DNA of 64,000 nucleotides from assembly GCA_009760855.2 (NCBI GenBank), contig WPIO01000104.1, positions 569,501 to 633,500 on the forward strand, given 5' to 3'. The notes beneath the pieces are model-generated. The model did not search any database. It was not told where the DNA came from and was given only the letters and a program-made list of their open reading frames with translations. The position numbers and the translations under genes were made by a program. This document shows positions 1 to 12,780 of the stretch, piece by piece. Each line of letters starts with the position of its first letter. The first letter of the stretch is position 1. The stretch is from Cristatella mucedo. Its lineage: Eukaryota > Bryozoa > Phylactolaemata > Cristatellidae.

Positions 1-500
1 CGAGATGGAGCACTCATTCGTGCCGCGATCCTTTGCCTCAAAATGCCTCAATGACAAACTTTAAATCCTTGGGAGGCCTGCAGTTCTTATGCACCCACGT
101 GCCTGGGGCTCTCTGTGCTGACTGACACCGCGACGCCTCCAGACGCTTGATTACATTTCAAGCCAGGCTAAATCCCGCCTTTTTGTCAGCCTAAACTTCA
201 TCGAGTGGAACTTCGTCCAGGTCAACTTCGTCGTCACGTGATTAGTCGTGTCTCCAGCATGAATGCTATCCCTAATCCGTTGAGATGCTGTCTCACCAGG
301 CGCCTGCGTGAAGTGCCGAGACGGAGGCTTAGTTTTCTTTGGACTCCTTAATGTAATTACAATTTCCTGACCACCCCTGATGAATGAATCCATCACTTCT
401 GAGACTATTATTCGCTAAATATTGCCTCACTAGTCAGTCACGTCAATCTCATCTCTGCTTTTTTAGATATCGGAGTGCGGGTCTCCTAAATACCGGAAGA
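1..500. other. Intergenic, nothing recognised
   Basis: No coding region, repeat family or RNA gene could be recognised. Open frames here are short and have no familiar motif. Base composition is moderate and rises into the CpG-rich block that follows. Confidence 0.4.
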
Positions 501-1600
501 GAGGGAGAGTCGCTGCGAGAGCCTCTGTGCGCGCCGCCGCGCACTTTCTGTTGAGGTTTGGGCCAAGTGTGCGCAGATATGCTTTACAAACTGTGCGTCG
601 CCCGACCTTTGAACGCTGGACATTTTTGCGACATGTTTACTCTGTCGAGTATCCAGTTACTGCGAGCGAGCACGCGCCGAACCGCCGCGCCACCTTCCGA
701 TTCACTCCAGAGCCAAGTTCGACGAGCAGGGAAAAACGCGGTTCGGCGCGAACGCAGCTCCGAGATAACCTGCAATTCCCGTCCGGCAGATCGTCCGCCG
801 ATGCGATTGTTCCGATTGCCTCTGAATCTGTATCGCTCTCCGATTTAATGTTCCTTCGTTTGAGCGCTTCAGCGCGCGTGCGTGCCTACGGAAGCGCTCA
901 AACACGCAGTCGCCAGCCGTACGATCGCTTCCTTTCTACACGCGCACGAAAAGTGCCCGGAAAGAGACGAGCGCTCCCTTAGCGCGCCACGACATCACCA
1001 TTATGGTTTCGATTGCTTGGAATGATTCGCAGGCGCCGCTACACGCCGGGCTCGCTCGCCTCGACCGTGACCTCGACTCGCCCTCCGCCGTGCCATCCCG
1101 GCGCTCCGCCCCCCCCCCCCGCGTGACCTCAATGCGCTCGACCGACCTACAGCGGGAGCCCTGCGGCGCCGGCCCGCCAGCGAACGAGTCCTATCCCGCC
1201 GCCGGAGAGGAAGCGTCCAGTAAGCGGAGGGCGGCATCTCGGCGCAAACGACGCTCTCCGAGTCTGTCGCCGCTCGCCCGCCGCCTCCTCACCGGCGGCC
1301 GGCGCAGTCGCCCGTCGCCGGTCGCCTTCCCTTCCCGCGACCGGCGGCAGCGGCTTACCTGCGACGTAGCGGCGACTACGCTCTTCACGCGTCCGACGCC
1401 GGCTGCGGCGGCTCTGCGACGCGTAGTCGCCGCTACTCCGCTACCCGAGCGCGTCCGGTCTGGCCTCGAGCCGCCGCCGCGGCAGCTTCCCGTTAGGACG
1501 CGGCTAGGTAGGCGCCGGAAGCGGACTGCCAGCTCAGCGAACGAGTCCCGGATGTGCCGCCGCCAAGCGATATCGACCGCCTTCTAAAATAAACCAGAAA
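500..1600. promoter_or_regulatory. CpG-rich block, orphan candidate promoter island
   Basis: This stretch is clearly richer in G, C and CpG than its flanks and contains C-runs (around 1110-1120). Long open frames occur on both strands, as expected in stop-poor GC-rich DNA. None gives a recognisable protein, so I do not call a gene. In vertebrates such islands usually mark promoters or first exons. The gene it might serve is not visible in the window. Confidence 0.4.
1366..1436. repeat. Perfect inverted repeat, 16-bp arms
   Basis: The arm GTAGCGGCGACTACGC (1366-1381) is exactly reverse-complementary to 1421-1436, with a 39-base GC-rich loop. It lies inside the orphan CpG-rich block. Confidence 0.8.
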
Positions 1601-3980
1601 AGACTAGTGCGATCGTGCTACCTGCCCCCACCTAAAGTGCGTACTCCGCCGCTATCCCGGGGTCAAGTGCCTCCCTGTAAATTGGCGCTGAACCGTAATC
1701 CGATTAGCATCCGCGGCTCAGAGACGGGCCCCCGATCTCTGTAAAGTAGAGGTCAACCGATTCGGCCGGCTCATTTATTTAGCGTGCTGAGGAGCCTTTG
1801 TGGCCTTCACCTCGCTTACAGCGGGCAGGCGTGAAAGCTACGCTACGCGCGGTTGCGGCGAGGGATGAGTTCAGCAGCCTCTACCACGCGTTCGTAACAA
1901 TCAGACGGTCGTGCGTTTGCAGCAAACGTCGAGGGCCGACGCGTGCGGGTGATGCTTCCGAGACCGTAGCGTACTGATACCGCACTACATTGGCCGGGCG
2001 TTATTCTGGGGCGGGCGGTGTACGGGCGGATTCTCGCCCCTCTCTCGAAACTACGAGCTGCGCGACGTAACCAATGCCCCGTCGCACGCCTCCGCCGTAA
2101 GTGGCAGCCCCGTCGCACAGGCCAAGGCACGGCCATTCGAGGATAAAACACTGCGTCGGACTGCTTCGAAAAGAGGCCGCGATGTTACATCGGTACACGA
2201 AGGGGTCAAGGCAGCAGTGGTCCCCTGTGCTGCGTGAATAGCGTCTCGTCTTGACTACTTTGGTGTCTAACGGCCGGCAGTTACACGAGCAGTGTAGTAG
2301 TCGCCAACCTACGCCGACCAATATGACCTCGCTTTTATTTTAAATAGTATACATTCTCCTTTGCTAATGTACTCATGGACAGGAACACACCGAAACCTAT
2401 CGCACTCGACGGAAGTTTGGGAGATGCGGAAGTGGTTTCAAGTCGGCACAGCGACCCCAACTAGTTTCTAGCTTTCGACGTTTCTCGGCGGCGAGATTTG
2501 TCGGCTGCTTGCTGGCTACCCAAGACGTCTGCATGCGCACGATAAATGAAGCGTCCCGGTAAGTTTGAGGGTATAGATACTTGCATAGATAGAATGAAGG
2601 ACTTGAGATGGAGCCAGAAATAGACGGACCGCTACCCCAATAGACTGTTGCTTTGCTATAGCATCCTGTCGCGGCCTGGCCGGCAGTGTGTGCTGCACTG
2701 TTTTTTCATATTTATTTAAAGATCTCTCAACCACTGTGCATGAAGTTTCCATTGTTGCGTTCGGTACTCTTATTCGCTGCGGGATATATGTTCTCGATAC
2801 TGCATGCGAGTGCGAGCGTAATCTTTACCGCGATCACCAGCGTCGTCGCCGGCAGTTCAGCCGTGCAAGCCATGCGTCTTTGGGCAGCCAGATGGATCGC
2901 AGCCTTGGCTGTAGCCTGTTCCCTTGAATCACGGGTGGCCGTTCATATTTACGCCTTTCCGTTTGCCATGCCCAATGCACCTGCAGCCTCGTGTGGCTCG
3001 TGCCACAGCTGTTGGCTTGAGCAGCACAAGCGTCCTTCCGATGTGCGTACGTCGTCCATCGCATTGATACGAGCGGCTCGTCATCTAGGATAGTGAGAAA
3101 TATTGAGGCAGACAGACAGGCGTAGAGAAGTCTCGTGCTGCTGCTGCCCCACGCGTGCGTAATTTTTAAGCTCTCTGACCTAGGCTGGCTGTTTGGCTAC
3201 TTGCCGTCGTCGCGTGAGCGACTGTCGTTCGAATTCGCGAATGGTCCGAGTATGTTTGGCCTACGCTGACAGGTATTTTCTCTGAATTGACGAGCAGTAT
3301 CTTCGCAGAAATTAAAGCGATCGCATGATGGTTGAGGCTACCCCTGTTATAACAGTATACTCGTGGCATACTCGTACTCGTAGCCTGAGGGAATTCAATC
3401 TTTCTCTAGACCCTTTGCATGAGCTGAAAGGAAGCCGCATAACCGTTTAGTGACAATAATAGCATGCACACTTGTGGCACGCATTGAGCATATAGAGGAC
3501 GAATCACGTGGATGAAGCATGTGCTGAGAGGTGCTTTAGTTTTGATTCAAGTGTCTCAAACTTGTGGCATGGCGTAATGTCAGTCAGTAGCGAGTACCGA
3601 GCATTAGGCAGGTGCATGAGAACCGAGACGACGAGGTCTCGAAAGGATCCGATGAGTTTGGCTTCGAGGCACAGCTCAGCAGCCAGAGTAGCACGTGAGC
3701 AGGGGATGCAAGAGAATAATTATAATAATAATAATGCACTTGAAAATCTGAAGAGCTAATGGTAGGTAATGTTAGCCTGAGCGAGAATGGGAAGACCCGA
3801 AGAGAATGAGGAACGAGACCAGGAAGTTCGATGTGGTTCCAGTGCGGGTTAGATAGAATGTGTGGTAATATGGTAGTTGTGACCGCAGCAACATTATAGA
3901 GGTTTTCTGCCCTCGGTAGGAAAGTCATGACAGTGGGAGGCCGCGAGTACTCGTGCTGGCTTCACTGTTGTTTTTTCTTA
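1600..3980. other. Intergenic, no gene recognised
   Basis: No conserved domain, splice-flanked exon or RNA gene is seen. A very short LINE A tail fragment on the minus strand (TAATAATAATAATGCACTTG, about 3722-3742) is the only recognisable repeat. The remaining open frames lack protein-like composition. Confidence 0.4.
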
Positions 3981-3984
3981 CCAA

Positions 3985-4250
3985 TGTGCATGCAAACTTG
4001 GGCAGTGTTACTTAACTGAAAGTAGGCAGACTTGATTGTGCAACTGATGTGGTCGTCCAGCAAAGGTTCCTTTGGACTGGGAGGCCCCAGAATGCACACA
4101 TAGGCTGTAGGAGAGATCTTGGCTGGGCCAATTTTGAGGGAGTTTTTTCCGGATTCCAGTGACTCCAGGCTTGCCCGCATCTATCACGTTGGTCATGTCG
4201 TCATTCAGGTCAAGATAGTTGCCATCACAACTGGGAATCTCGGCAATGCA
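3985..4250 (-). mobile_element. Degenerate LINE A fragment, internal reverse-transcriptase region
   Basis: Read on the minus strand, this matches the stretch of LINE A encoding the VKSAYFQL region downstream of the YADD box. The shared segment CTGAAAGTAGGCAGACTTGA aligns with better copies at about 10335 and 48650. It is heavily mutated, truncated at both ends and has no 3' tail, so it is an old, dead copy. Confidence 0.65.
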
Positions 4251-5650
<1,400 letters not shown>

Positions 5651-5779
5651 GCGTTCTGCAGGAAAACCTAGCAAGTGATTGCCATTGATTGGTTATGGCT
5701 GACAGCCACCCAGCAGCCCAGCTGTGCTTTGTATCCATCGGTCAGCCTCAGACAGCTATCTGAGCGCGTTTACTGTAAA
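5651..5779 (+). other. Probable ADAT2 3' untranslated sequence
   Basis: This short sequence lies between the ADAT2 stop and a LINE A tail on the opposite strand. There is no AATAAA before the LINE. The nearest AT-rich signal, TAAAATAATAA near 5776, merges into the LINE's own TAA repeat, so the transcript end cannot be fixed and no separate retrocopy poly(A) tail can be demonstrated. Confidence 0.35.
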
Positions 5780-6465
5780 ATAATAATAATAGCGCATTTG
5801 ATATAGCGCCCTCCGAGAACTCAATCTCTTTCTAGGCACTTTTGCTGCAAAGGAAGACCGATCGAAGAGTTAGTGGCAGCACCCTCAATAAGCAACAAGA
5901 GCAAAATGGTTAGGGGTGACATATACAGGGTCGGCATGCAAGTATGGTTAATGGCAGCATGCACAGAGTCAACACGCATAAGCACATAAAGGACGAATCA
6001 CATGGACCCACTAAATGCTATCGTAAATAGGTGAGTTTTAAATTTCTTTTTAAATGCGGTCAAGTCAGGAGATCTCCTGACGCAAGTCGGGAGTGAGTTC
6101 CAGCCTTTGGGAGCATACGAACCAAATGCACGGTCTCCAAAGGATTTGAGATTTGTACGAGGTATGGGTAAACAATTAAATTCTGAAAACCAGGTGGTAC
6201 GATGCTTAGCCCGGTGGGGGAGTAGATCTGATAGGTAGGCTGGAGCCAAAGAACGAAGGGACCTAAAAGTGAGTGACAAAACCTTGAAGTCGGTGCGTGT
6301 CTTGACTGGGAGCCAGTGCAGGTCGGCGAGAAGTGGTGTGACGTGGCAATTGCGACGCTCGCGACAGACAAGCCTAGCTGCCGAGTTGTGCACCAGCTGT
6401 AAGGGCCTGAGTGCACAGGACGGTAGGCCATCAAGCAGTGTCTCGATGCGATTGGCCGCTGCAAC
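5779..6465 (-). mobile_element. LINE A (L2-like), 5'-truncated 3' end
   Basis: The minus strand carries the C-terminal part of a non-LTR retrotransposon protein, with a frame at 5998-6468 containing NSAARLVCRERR, ITPLLADLHWLPVK-like and LAPAYLSDLLPH motifs. The 3' untranslated part then leads into the family's terminal hairpin and (TAA)n at 5781-5791 on the plus strand. It is truncated well downstream of the YADD box and so cannot be mobile by itself. Confidence 0.85.
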
Positions 6466-6953
6466 CACTTTGTCTAACCCGGAAGAAGCTTCGGAAGTAG
6501 CAGCTCAGGACAGTCTTGACGGCTGATTGTTAGGAATGGTCCACCATGCAGATGCAGTATTTGCTTGGGTGTTTAGTCGATTACCACCCAATACCTGATG
6601 TTCCAGTCGGTAAGTATAAAGAAGCTATGCAAATAAAAATGCATGGCAGCAAAATAGCCTTAAAAAGTATCGCCACCGGTTTCTATGGGCATAATGTATC
6701 GCCCACTGCCGGACTCGTACTATCGACCTGTGGTTTCGATGAGCGACCACCTTACACCCAAGGTACCTTACGTCCAAGGGCAATAGTTCGCTTGCTGTGT
6801 TTTCATGCGAAGTGGAATGCCCAGGTGTTGTCTTGATCTCTGACAGGCATACCAAAGTACGCATTGTAGGCCTCGCACATCTTACCTGATGCTTTGACTT
6901 AGCATGCTTTCGCGAAAGCATATTAAGTCAAAGCACTTTGTCTAACCCGGAAG
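6466..6953. other. Candidate unclassified insertion bounded by 20-bp direct repeats
   Basis: CACTTTGTCTAACCCGGAAG occurs exactly at 6466-6485 and again at 6934-6953. The 448 bases between them match none of the LINE or SINE families seen elsewhere here and end in a near-perfect 42-base palindrome directly before the second copy. The layout resembles an insertion with a target-site duplication. No coding capacity or known terminal structure was found, so a local duplication is equally possible. Confidence 0.45.
6892..6933. repeat. Near-perfect 42-bp palindrome
   Basis: The two 21-base halves are reverse complements apart from two positions, with CTTTGACTTA at one end, TAAGTCAAAG at the other and GCTTTCGCGAAAGC at the centre. 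It abuts the second 20-base direct repeat. Confidence 0.8.
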
Positions 6954-8195
6954 CTTTGCTGGGGCCGACGAAGGGAGCGACGACAAAGTATTGCCTGTAT
7001 TGCCATATCTCCATCCTCACAGCGTCCATCCCCCTCTCTCAAAGTAGCTACAGTGCTGGCCCGAAAACTCGACGCATCAAGGGAATTGCATACAAATCTG
7101 AAACTTGGCTGCATTTTACAAAATCGTGGCCAAAAATACTACCACATGGTGAGATTAATTCCACGTTTATCATAAAATGCTGTTTTCTTTTCCAGTGCCA
7201 TTGAATTTTAGCATCTCTTCGAACCATATCAAACTTACCGTTGTGAGTGGTCACATTACAATTCTCTAAAATCTCAAGGATTGCTAAAATAAAATGCCCA
7301 GCATGGTTGGTTAGATACATTTTCATAGAGTTGGATACTAGATGCATCTAGTAAGTCTTACTTTGCAGTGCTCCAACGGTACTAGAAAATAATATCTGTC
7401 AAGAATGGTAACGTCGGTAGTCAGAAATTGCCAGTTACTACAAAAAAGGGTCATAGCATGTTTTTTACCTGGTAAGATAACTAGGTTGGTAACATGTCCT
7501 ATCTGTTACAGGTGTTTCTAATTCATGCAAATCTTATGCTCTAGTGAAATTGTGTTGGCCTGCAGTCCACACACGAAACTGAGATTATTGCATTATTGCT
7601 TTGCATATTAAAACTGAGATATGCAGTTCACACCACACAAAACTGAGATACCGGAGATTATTAATCGATCCTTTGAAGGTGCGTAGTTTTTTCGGGCCAG
7701 CACTGCGGTAAGAGAATGGGTGCGTCCTTGAACCGTTAGCCGGTTTTATGTAGCTTTATGCCACGCCTAAAAACTTGGCACTTTTTAAAGCAATGCGACT
7801 CGTTACGTACTAAGCACGGGGGGGGGTGAAAGCGGTGGCGGCCGGTAGAGCTAGTGAAGGTGAGACAAAGTGAGGACGAGTGAGACGGATGAGCCCTCGG
7901 ACGAAAAGATAAGAAAAATGAGGCTCGAGAGTAAATTGATAGGAATATAAACCTAAAAAGCCTTGGGTAGTACCGCTGCGACATTTTCCCGGAAGGTCTA
8001 AAGCTCAGTATTGCGATCGAGAAAAACAACAACGAATGTATCCGCTGTGTCTACGGAATCTCCGCATCCTGAGCAGTTCGCACTCCACATTTTGATTTCC
8101 AGCTGCACGTGCAGCTCTGAAGCCCACCTAGCTCAAATCAAAATGTTATCGCAATTTAGGGGAGGGGAATTTTTTCATTTTTTGTTGTTGCTGCT
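6954..8195. other. AT-rich intergenic DNA, nothing recognised
   Basis: No gene or known repeat family is visible. A short phrase (ACACGAAACTGAGATTATT and a related CACAAAACTGAGATACC about 70 bases later) recurs near 7570-7650, hinting at an old local duplication. A C/G run lies near 7818-7828. Confidence 0.35.
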
Positions 8196-8237
8196 TTGAG
8201 TCGAGTTATCGTAGGCACACCCTGGGTATTCACGTTA

Positions 8238-8238
8238 A

Positions 8239-8332
<94 letters not shown>

Positions 8333-8375
8333 GAATATAAATAAATATATATATATTTTATTTATTTATTTAACG
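8238..8375. repeat. Compound microsatellite (TA)n(TG)n(TA)n
   Basis: Alternating TA flanks a long TG tract on both sides, followed by an ATTT-rich stretch. Such TA-TG-TA blocks can form cruciform or Z-DNA. It abuts the 5' side of a LINE A fragment. Confidence 0.95.
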
Positions 8376-8384
8376 TAAATACCT

Positions 8385-8650
8385 GGGTATATTTATCACA
8401 GCATTTAGTGGGTCCCTGTGATTCGACCTTTATGTGCTTACGCGTGCTGACACTGTGCATGCTGCCACTAACCAAACTTGTATGCTGACCTTGTGCACGT
8501 CACCCCTAACCATGTTGCTCTTGTTGTTTATAGAGCATGCTACCACTAGCCATTCGATCGCGCTTCCTTTGCAGCAATTGTAAAGCGCCTAGAAAGAGGT
8601 TGAATTATCTAATGGCGCTTTATCAAGTGTGTTATTACTATTATTTTATC
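8385..8650 (+). mobile_element. LINE A, 3' untranslated end only
   Basis: This matches the last ~250 bases of LINE A: CATTTAGTGGGTCCCTGTGA, then GTGCATGCTGCCACTAACCA-like sequence, then the terminal hairpin and an ATT-rich tail near 8630-8645. No coding part is retained. Confidence 0.85.
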
Positions 8651-8694
8651 TGCTAATTAAAGCGAGAAATTCCGTCACGCCACAAAGTGGCGAA

Positions 8695-8750
8695 CTTGCG
8701 TCACGTGGCAAGACGGCGCCCTTCCTCTCAGCGGCAAGATGGCGCATAAT
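8695..8750 (+). promoter_or_regulatory. Tandem YY1-like sites with an E-box
   Basis: TCACGTGGCAAGACGGCGC (8701-8719) is followed about 20 bases later by GGCAAGATGGCGC. The second contains the YY1 core AAGATGGCG, and CACGTG is an E-box. This is promoter-like grammar, but no transcript or exon is recognisable downstream. Confidence 0.35.
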
Positions 8751-9304
8751 TGTCTTCTGTGAAGCAATTACTACGACTCAGCCCAGCGAGTCGACAGGCA
8801 GTGAGCTGCTCGTTACCTAGAAACATACGCGCACATGAATTTATACATATACAACATGCGCAACTGTGAGTTCATACACGTAGGGACGCGAGAACGCTGT
8901 GCCGATATTGAGAAAAACACCTTGCCAAGCGCTGGCTAATTGTCGCGGTATCTTGACGCTGGAATTAGAACTTTTAAATCTTATCTCGTGCCTCGATCGG
9001 TCAAATGATATAGATCGAGAGCGCGGAATCTCATTTGTCTTCACATTACCGGGATGCGCCGAGAAAGACTTCCGAACAAAAAAGAAGTGGTCACCACCTC
9101 GCTGTTGGCTTTATACGATGAGCGCTAATATCAATAACATTAAGATCCGGACATCCGATTAGCTCAACGTCATTCATTATGCGATTAAACGCATCTCTGT
9201 GCGTCATCTTGTCAAATATACTTAATGATATTTACCGCACGGCTTCGCTTGCTCTCGCTCGCTTGGAATCAATTGCGTACGATCTGGGTCTTTCTAGCCA
9301 AAAG

Positions 9305-11395
9305 CTTCCGAGTTGAATAATGTGACGCAATTTATTTCCACGTGCAACTCCACAAAGACTAAATGGGTGTTAGGCCGAAGTGCCTACTATTGCTCGCTTA
9401 AACCTGTAGCCACTATCGCTGTGTGGACGGTAGCCATGAGATTTCATATCCTGAATAAAGAGAAAGCGAGAAGTACAGCTGAGTTAGGAGGCGGTAGAGC
9501 AAGTGAGCAGTGTTGAAGCTCAGGACGGCCGGATAGGATGTGCCACTGTCGGCAGAAGGAGAGTATATGATAATAACAATAATAACAATATTTCACTTGA
9601 TAAAGCGCCCTCGGAGAACTCAATTTCTTTTTAAGCACTATACATTTGCCGCAAAGGAAACACGATCGAATTGTGAGTGGTATCATGCTTGACAAACAAC
9701 ATGAATAACATGGTTAGGGTTGACATGCACACGGTCAGCATGCAAGTGGTTAGTGGCAGCATTCGCAGTGTCAGCACCCATAAGCACGTAAAGGACGAAT
9801 CACACGGACCCACTAAATGCTATCGTAAATAGGTGAGTTTTAAATTTCTTTTTAAATGTGGTCAAGTCAAGAGATGACGTGACGCAAGTCGGGGGTGAGT
9901 TCCAGGCTGTGGGAGCATACGAACAAAAGGCATGGTCTCCAAAGGATTTGAGATTTGTACGAGGTATGGGTAAGCAGTTAGATTCCGAAAAGCGGGTGGC
10001 ACGATGCTTTGCCTGGTGGGCGAGTAGATCTGATAGGTAGGCTGGAGCCAAAGAATAAAGGAACCTAAAAGTGAGTGACAAAACTTTGAGGTCGATGCGC
10101 GTCTTGACTGGGAACCAGTGCAGGTCGGCGAGAAGTGGTGTGATGTGGCAACTGTGCCGCTCACAGACAAGCCTAGCTGCAGAGTTTTGCACCACCTGTA
10201 AGCGCCTTATTACACAGGCTGGTAGACCGACAAGCAGTGATTTACAGAAGTCAAAACGGGATGTCACAAATGCATGGACCAACTTAGATGTGGCATCCCT
10301 GTCTAAACGAGCCCGAATTCTAGCAATGTCATGTAGCTGAAAGTAGGCAGACTTGACTGTGGAGCTGATGTGGTCGTCTAGAAAAAGATCACTTAGGAAC
10401 ATGACACCTAGATTTTGTGCAGATTCAACAGGAGATATGCTGGCAGAGCCGATTTTGAGCGTTAGTCTTTCCAAGTTCTGAATCACACTTGATTTGCCCA
10501 CAACTAGTCAGTTGGTTGTATCTTCATTCAATTTAAGACAATCTGCTGCCATCCATGTGTGGATGTGATCAATACATGCAGCAAGTTGAGAGAATTCGAC
10601 GTGCTCGAGGGATGGGAGGGATCAAAGCAAAGATGCAACTGAGTGTCATCCGCATAGAAGTGAAAGCCTAGATTGTGCTTGGCAGTCACATCGGCAAGAG
10701 GGAGAGTATAAATGGTGAAAAGAACCGGACCAAGCACGTAGCACTGTGGTACTCCTTATTTCAGAGGTCATCGGATGATCTTTTTCCATTCACATCAATA
10801 CTCTGGAGTCTCCCACCGAGATAGTACCTGAATCATTTCAGAGCAGTTCCAGTGGTGCCCAGGCGAGATGAGAGGCGTATAAGAAGGACTTGATGATCGA
10901 TAGTATCAAAAGCTGCAGAAAGATTGAGCAAAGCAAGCAGAGATACCATACCCATGTCTGCATTCCTGAGTAGGTCCTTGTACACCCGGAGAAATGCTGA
11001 CTCCGTGAAGTGATTAGCTCTAAAACGAGAATGGTACTACTAAAGTTTGAAGTTTCAGTATATGAGTTCAGCTGTCTGCCACGACTCGTTCCGGTGTCTT
11101 TGATAGAAACGGCAGAAGGGAGACTGGGCGGTAACTGCTCAAGTTCTCTTGGTCTAGAGTGGCTTTCTTGAGTAGTGGCCTGACTACAGCCTTTTTGAAA
11201 AGGGCTGGGATATGACCTGAGGCAAATGACATATTTATGATGTTAGTTATGCATGGCAGCAGCAGATCAATGCAACGTACGAGCAGGACAGTGGGAATAG
11301 GGTCCAAAAAACTTGCCGTCTTCTTTGATTGGGATATGCTAGATGTCGTTTTGTAAGCATTGTGAAATTGAGATCCGCGGTTTAGGACCTTTGTC
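9305..11395 (-). mobile_element. LINE B copy split by a nested LINE A
   Basis: The 3' end of LINE B (minus strand) occupies about 9305-9548, and its next internal stretch resumes at about 11335-11395 (AGATGTCGTT, then TTTAGGACCTTTG). At the intact copy near 56640-56705 these two stretches are adjacent. The break is exactly filled by a LINE A element, so LINE B was already here when LINE A inserted. The copy is short and non-coding. Confidence 0.75.
9549..11334 (-). mobile_element. LINE A, about 1.8 kb, nested in LINE B and paired with an inverted copy
   Basis: On the minus strand this holds a defective reverse transcriptase. The N-terminal palm/finger part is at 11068-11307 (FKKAVVRPLLKKATLDQE), the catalytic box [10 protein letters not shown] at about 10660, and a 233-residue C-terminal frame at 9800-10501. 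An early stop after RVVADS and frame breaks near 10740-10790 disable it. The terminal hairpin and (TAA)n-like tail are at 9566-9650. Most of it pairs with the plus-strand copy at 15.0-16.5 kb with no net length change, including the same lesions. Confidence 0.9.
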
Positions 11396-11404
11396 AGAGC
11401 AAGT

Positions 11405-11488
11405 GCAGATCTAGACTGACCGGACGCGGATCTAGACTGACCGAATGCGGATCTAGACTGACCGGACGCGGATCTAGACTGACCATGA
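11405..11488. repeat. 21-bp tandem repeat, four copies
   Basis: Four 21-base units starting at 11405, 11426, 11447 and 11468 share GCGGATCTAGACTGACC with minor changes. The minus-strand frame through them reads a repeated VSLDPRP heptad, but no gene is otherwise supported. Confidence 0.9.
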
Positions 11489-11689
11489 CTGCGATCGGTA
11501 TAAGCTCAAATTTACTGCAATTGATTTGGCAAAGTCCCGGCACGTGCCGGCCACATGCTGAATTCCTTATCCACTGATCAACCGGGAGCTGGTGCTTAAT
11601 CAACATGGTGGCGCTCCATCAAGTTCTGCTGGCGGCGCTCCGTCGAAAAAGTCCTTCAGCAAAAAGTGCCGAAAATCCGGCAAAAATCC

Positions 11690-11741
11690 GCTTAGCTTAG
11701 CTTAGCTCAGCTTAGCTTAGCTAAGCTGAGCTAAGCTAAGC
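11690..11741. repeat. Perfect palindrome built from TTAGC repeats
   Basis: From 11695 to 11741 two exactly complementary 23-base arms flank a single central base. The arms are made of GCTTA/TAAGC pentamers with one variant unit (GCTCA/TGAGC) in the mirrored position of each arm. Confidence 0.9.
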
Positions 11742-12334
11742 ATCGTCGGCCACAAAAAGCCTAAGACTTTCTCAGCAGGCACTTCACTGCCAGCAAACGC
11801 GCCGTCAAGCTCGGCACGCAGCCGCCGGAAAATGCACCTCTCCTGAGAATCGAGGCCAAACATGAGACTTCGCGGCCCACCGTCGCGTTCATCTCTAGCT
11901 CGCGCTCCGAGCCGACGAGCTGTAACCGAACGGTCGTGCGAGGAAGCGGTGCTGGTGGCACCGCCTGCCGGCGCTGCCTGCCACTACACCGGTTCGATCG
12001 CTGCGGATCGCCGCTCTGGGGAAAAAATGCAAAATGATCATGATCTAGCCACGTGGCTGAACAACTGGGATTTTTTAATTTGCCACACTCGTCGTCAGCT
12101 GCAAAGGCTTAATTAGCATTCACATTACGTTACATCTCAGTGGCCCAACCAAAACGGAAGTCAGCAGAAAAGTAGTCCAGCATGGAGGACAGAGCCAGGA
12201 ATCGAGTTGATTTTTTTAGCAAGCCAAGATGGTAGGAGTTTTCTAATCTTAGCAAAGGCATCGAACGTGATGGCTAGCTGTGGAAGCAACCTTCCTAATG
12301 AAGCTTACAGGTTTAAGCTGCTATCATAGTGGGT
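11742..12334. other. Intergenic, weakly CpG-rich, nothing recognised
   Basis: Short open frames on both strands have no recognisable motif. The GC-rich part (11760-12020) could be a small island, but no promoter elements stand out. Confidence 0.35.
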
Positions 12335-12780
12335 AGGACCTGAATCACTGCAGAGCAGTGCCAGTGATGCCCTGGCGAGATGAGAGGCGCTCTAGAAGAA
12401 CTTTGTGATCGATGGTGTCAAAAGCTGCCGAAAGATCGAGAAAAACAAGCAGAGACACTCTACCCATGTCTGCATTCCTAAGTAGGTCGTTGTATACCCC
12501 AAGCAATGCTGATCAAAGTCTCCTAGTTCAGCCGTACGCTTCGAATTTCCTATGATTAGGAGTTAGGTTGTATCAACACTTAGCTTAGATCAATTGGCTG
12601 ATATCCATGAGCAAATGTCAGCAAAGAATTCAGTTTATCGGTCGCTGCAACAGATTCCGACGGGAAAAGGACAAATACATCTGGGTGTCACTGGGCGATG
12701 CTCCTTAACTGAAAGGAGGTCGACTTGACAGGAAATATGCTCATCAAATGACAAGTCATTTTGGAAGTAAATATGCCTAT
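12335..12780 (-). mobile_element. Degenerate LINE A internal fragments
   Basis: Minus-strand similarity to the LINE A reverse-transcriptase region upstream of YADD covers 12335-12515 (for example AGATGAGAGGCGCTCTAGAA and CTACCCATGTCTGCATTCC). A more decayed stretch of the following region continues to about 12780. No frame survives. Confidence 0.65.

Noticed and set aside
3718-3759. Further LINE A tail at 3.72 kb as a full feature
   Set aside because: Only about 20 bases match; noted in the intergenic entry but too short to annotate confidently.
11690-11741. Interstitial telomere repeat
   Set aside because: The unit is TTAGC, not the vertebrate TTAGGG, and it is arranged as a palindrome.
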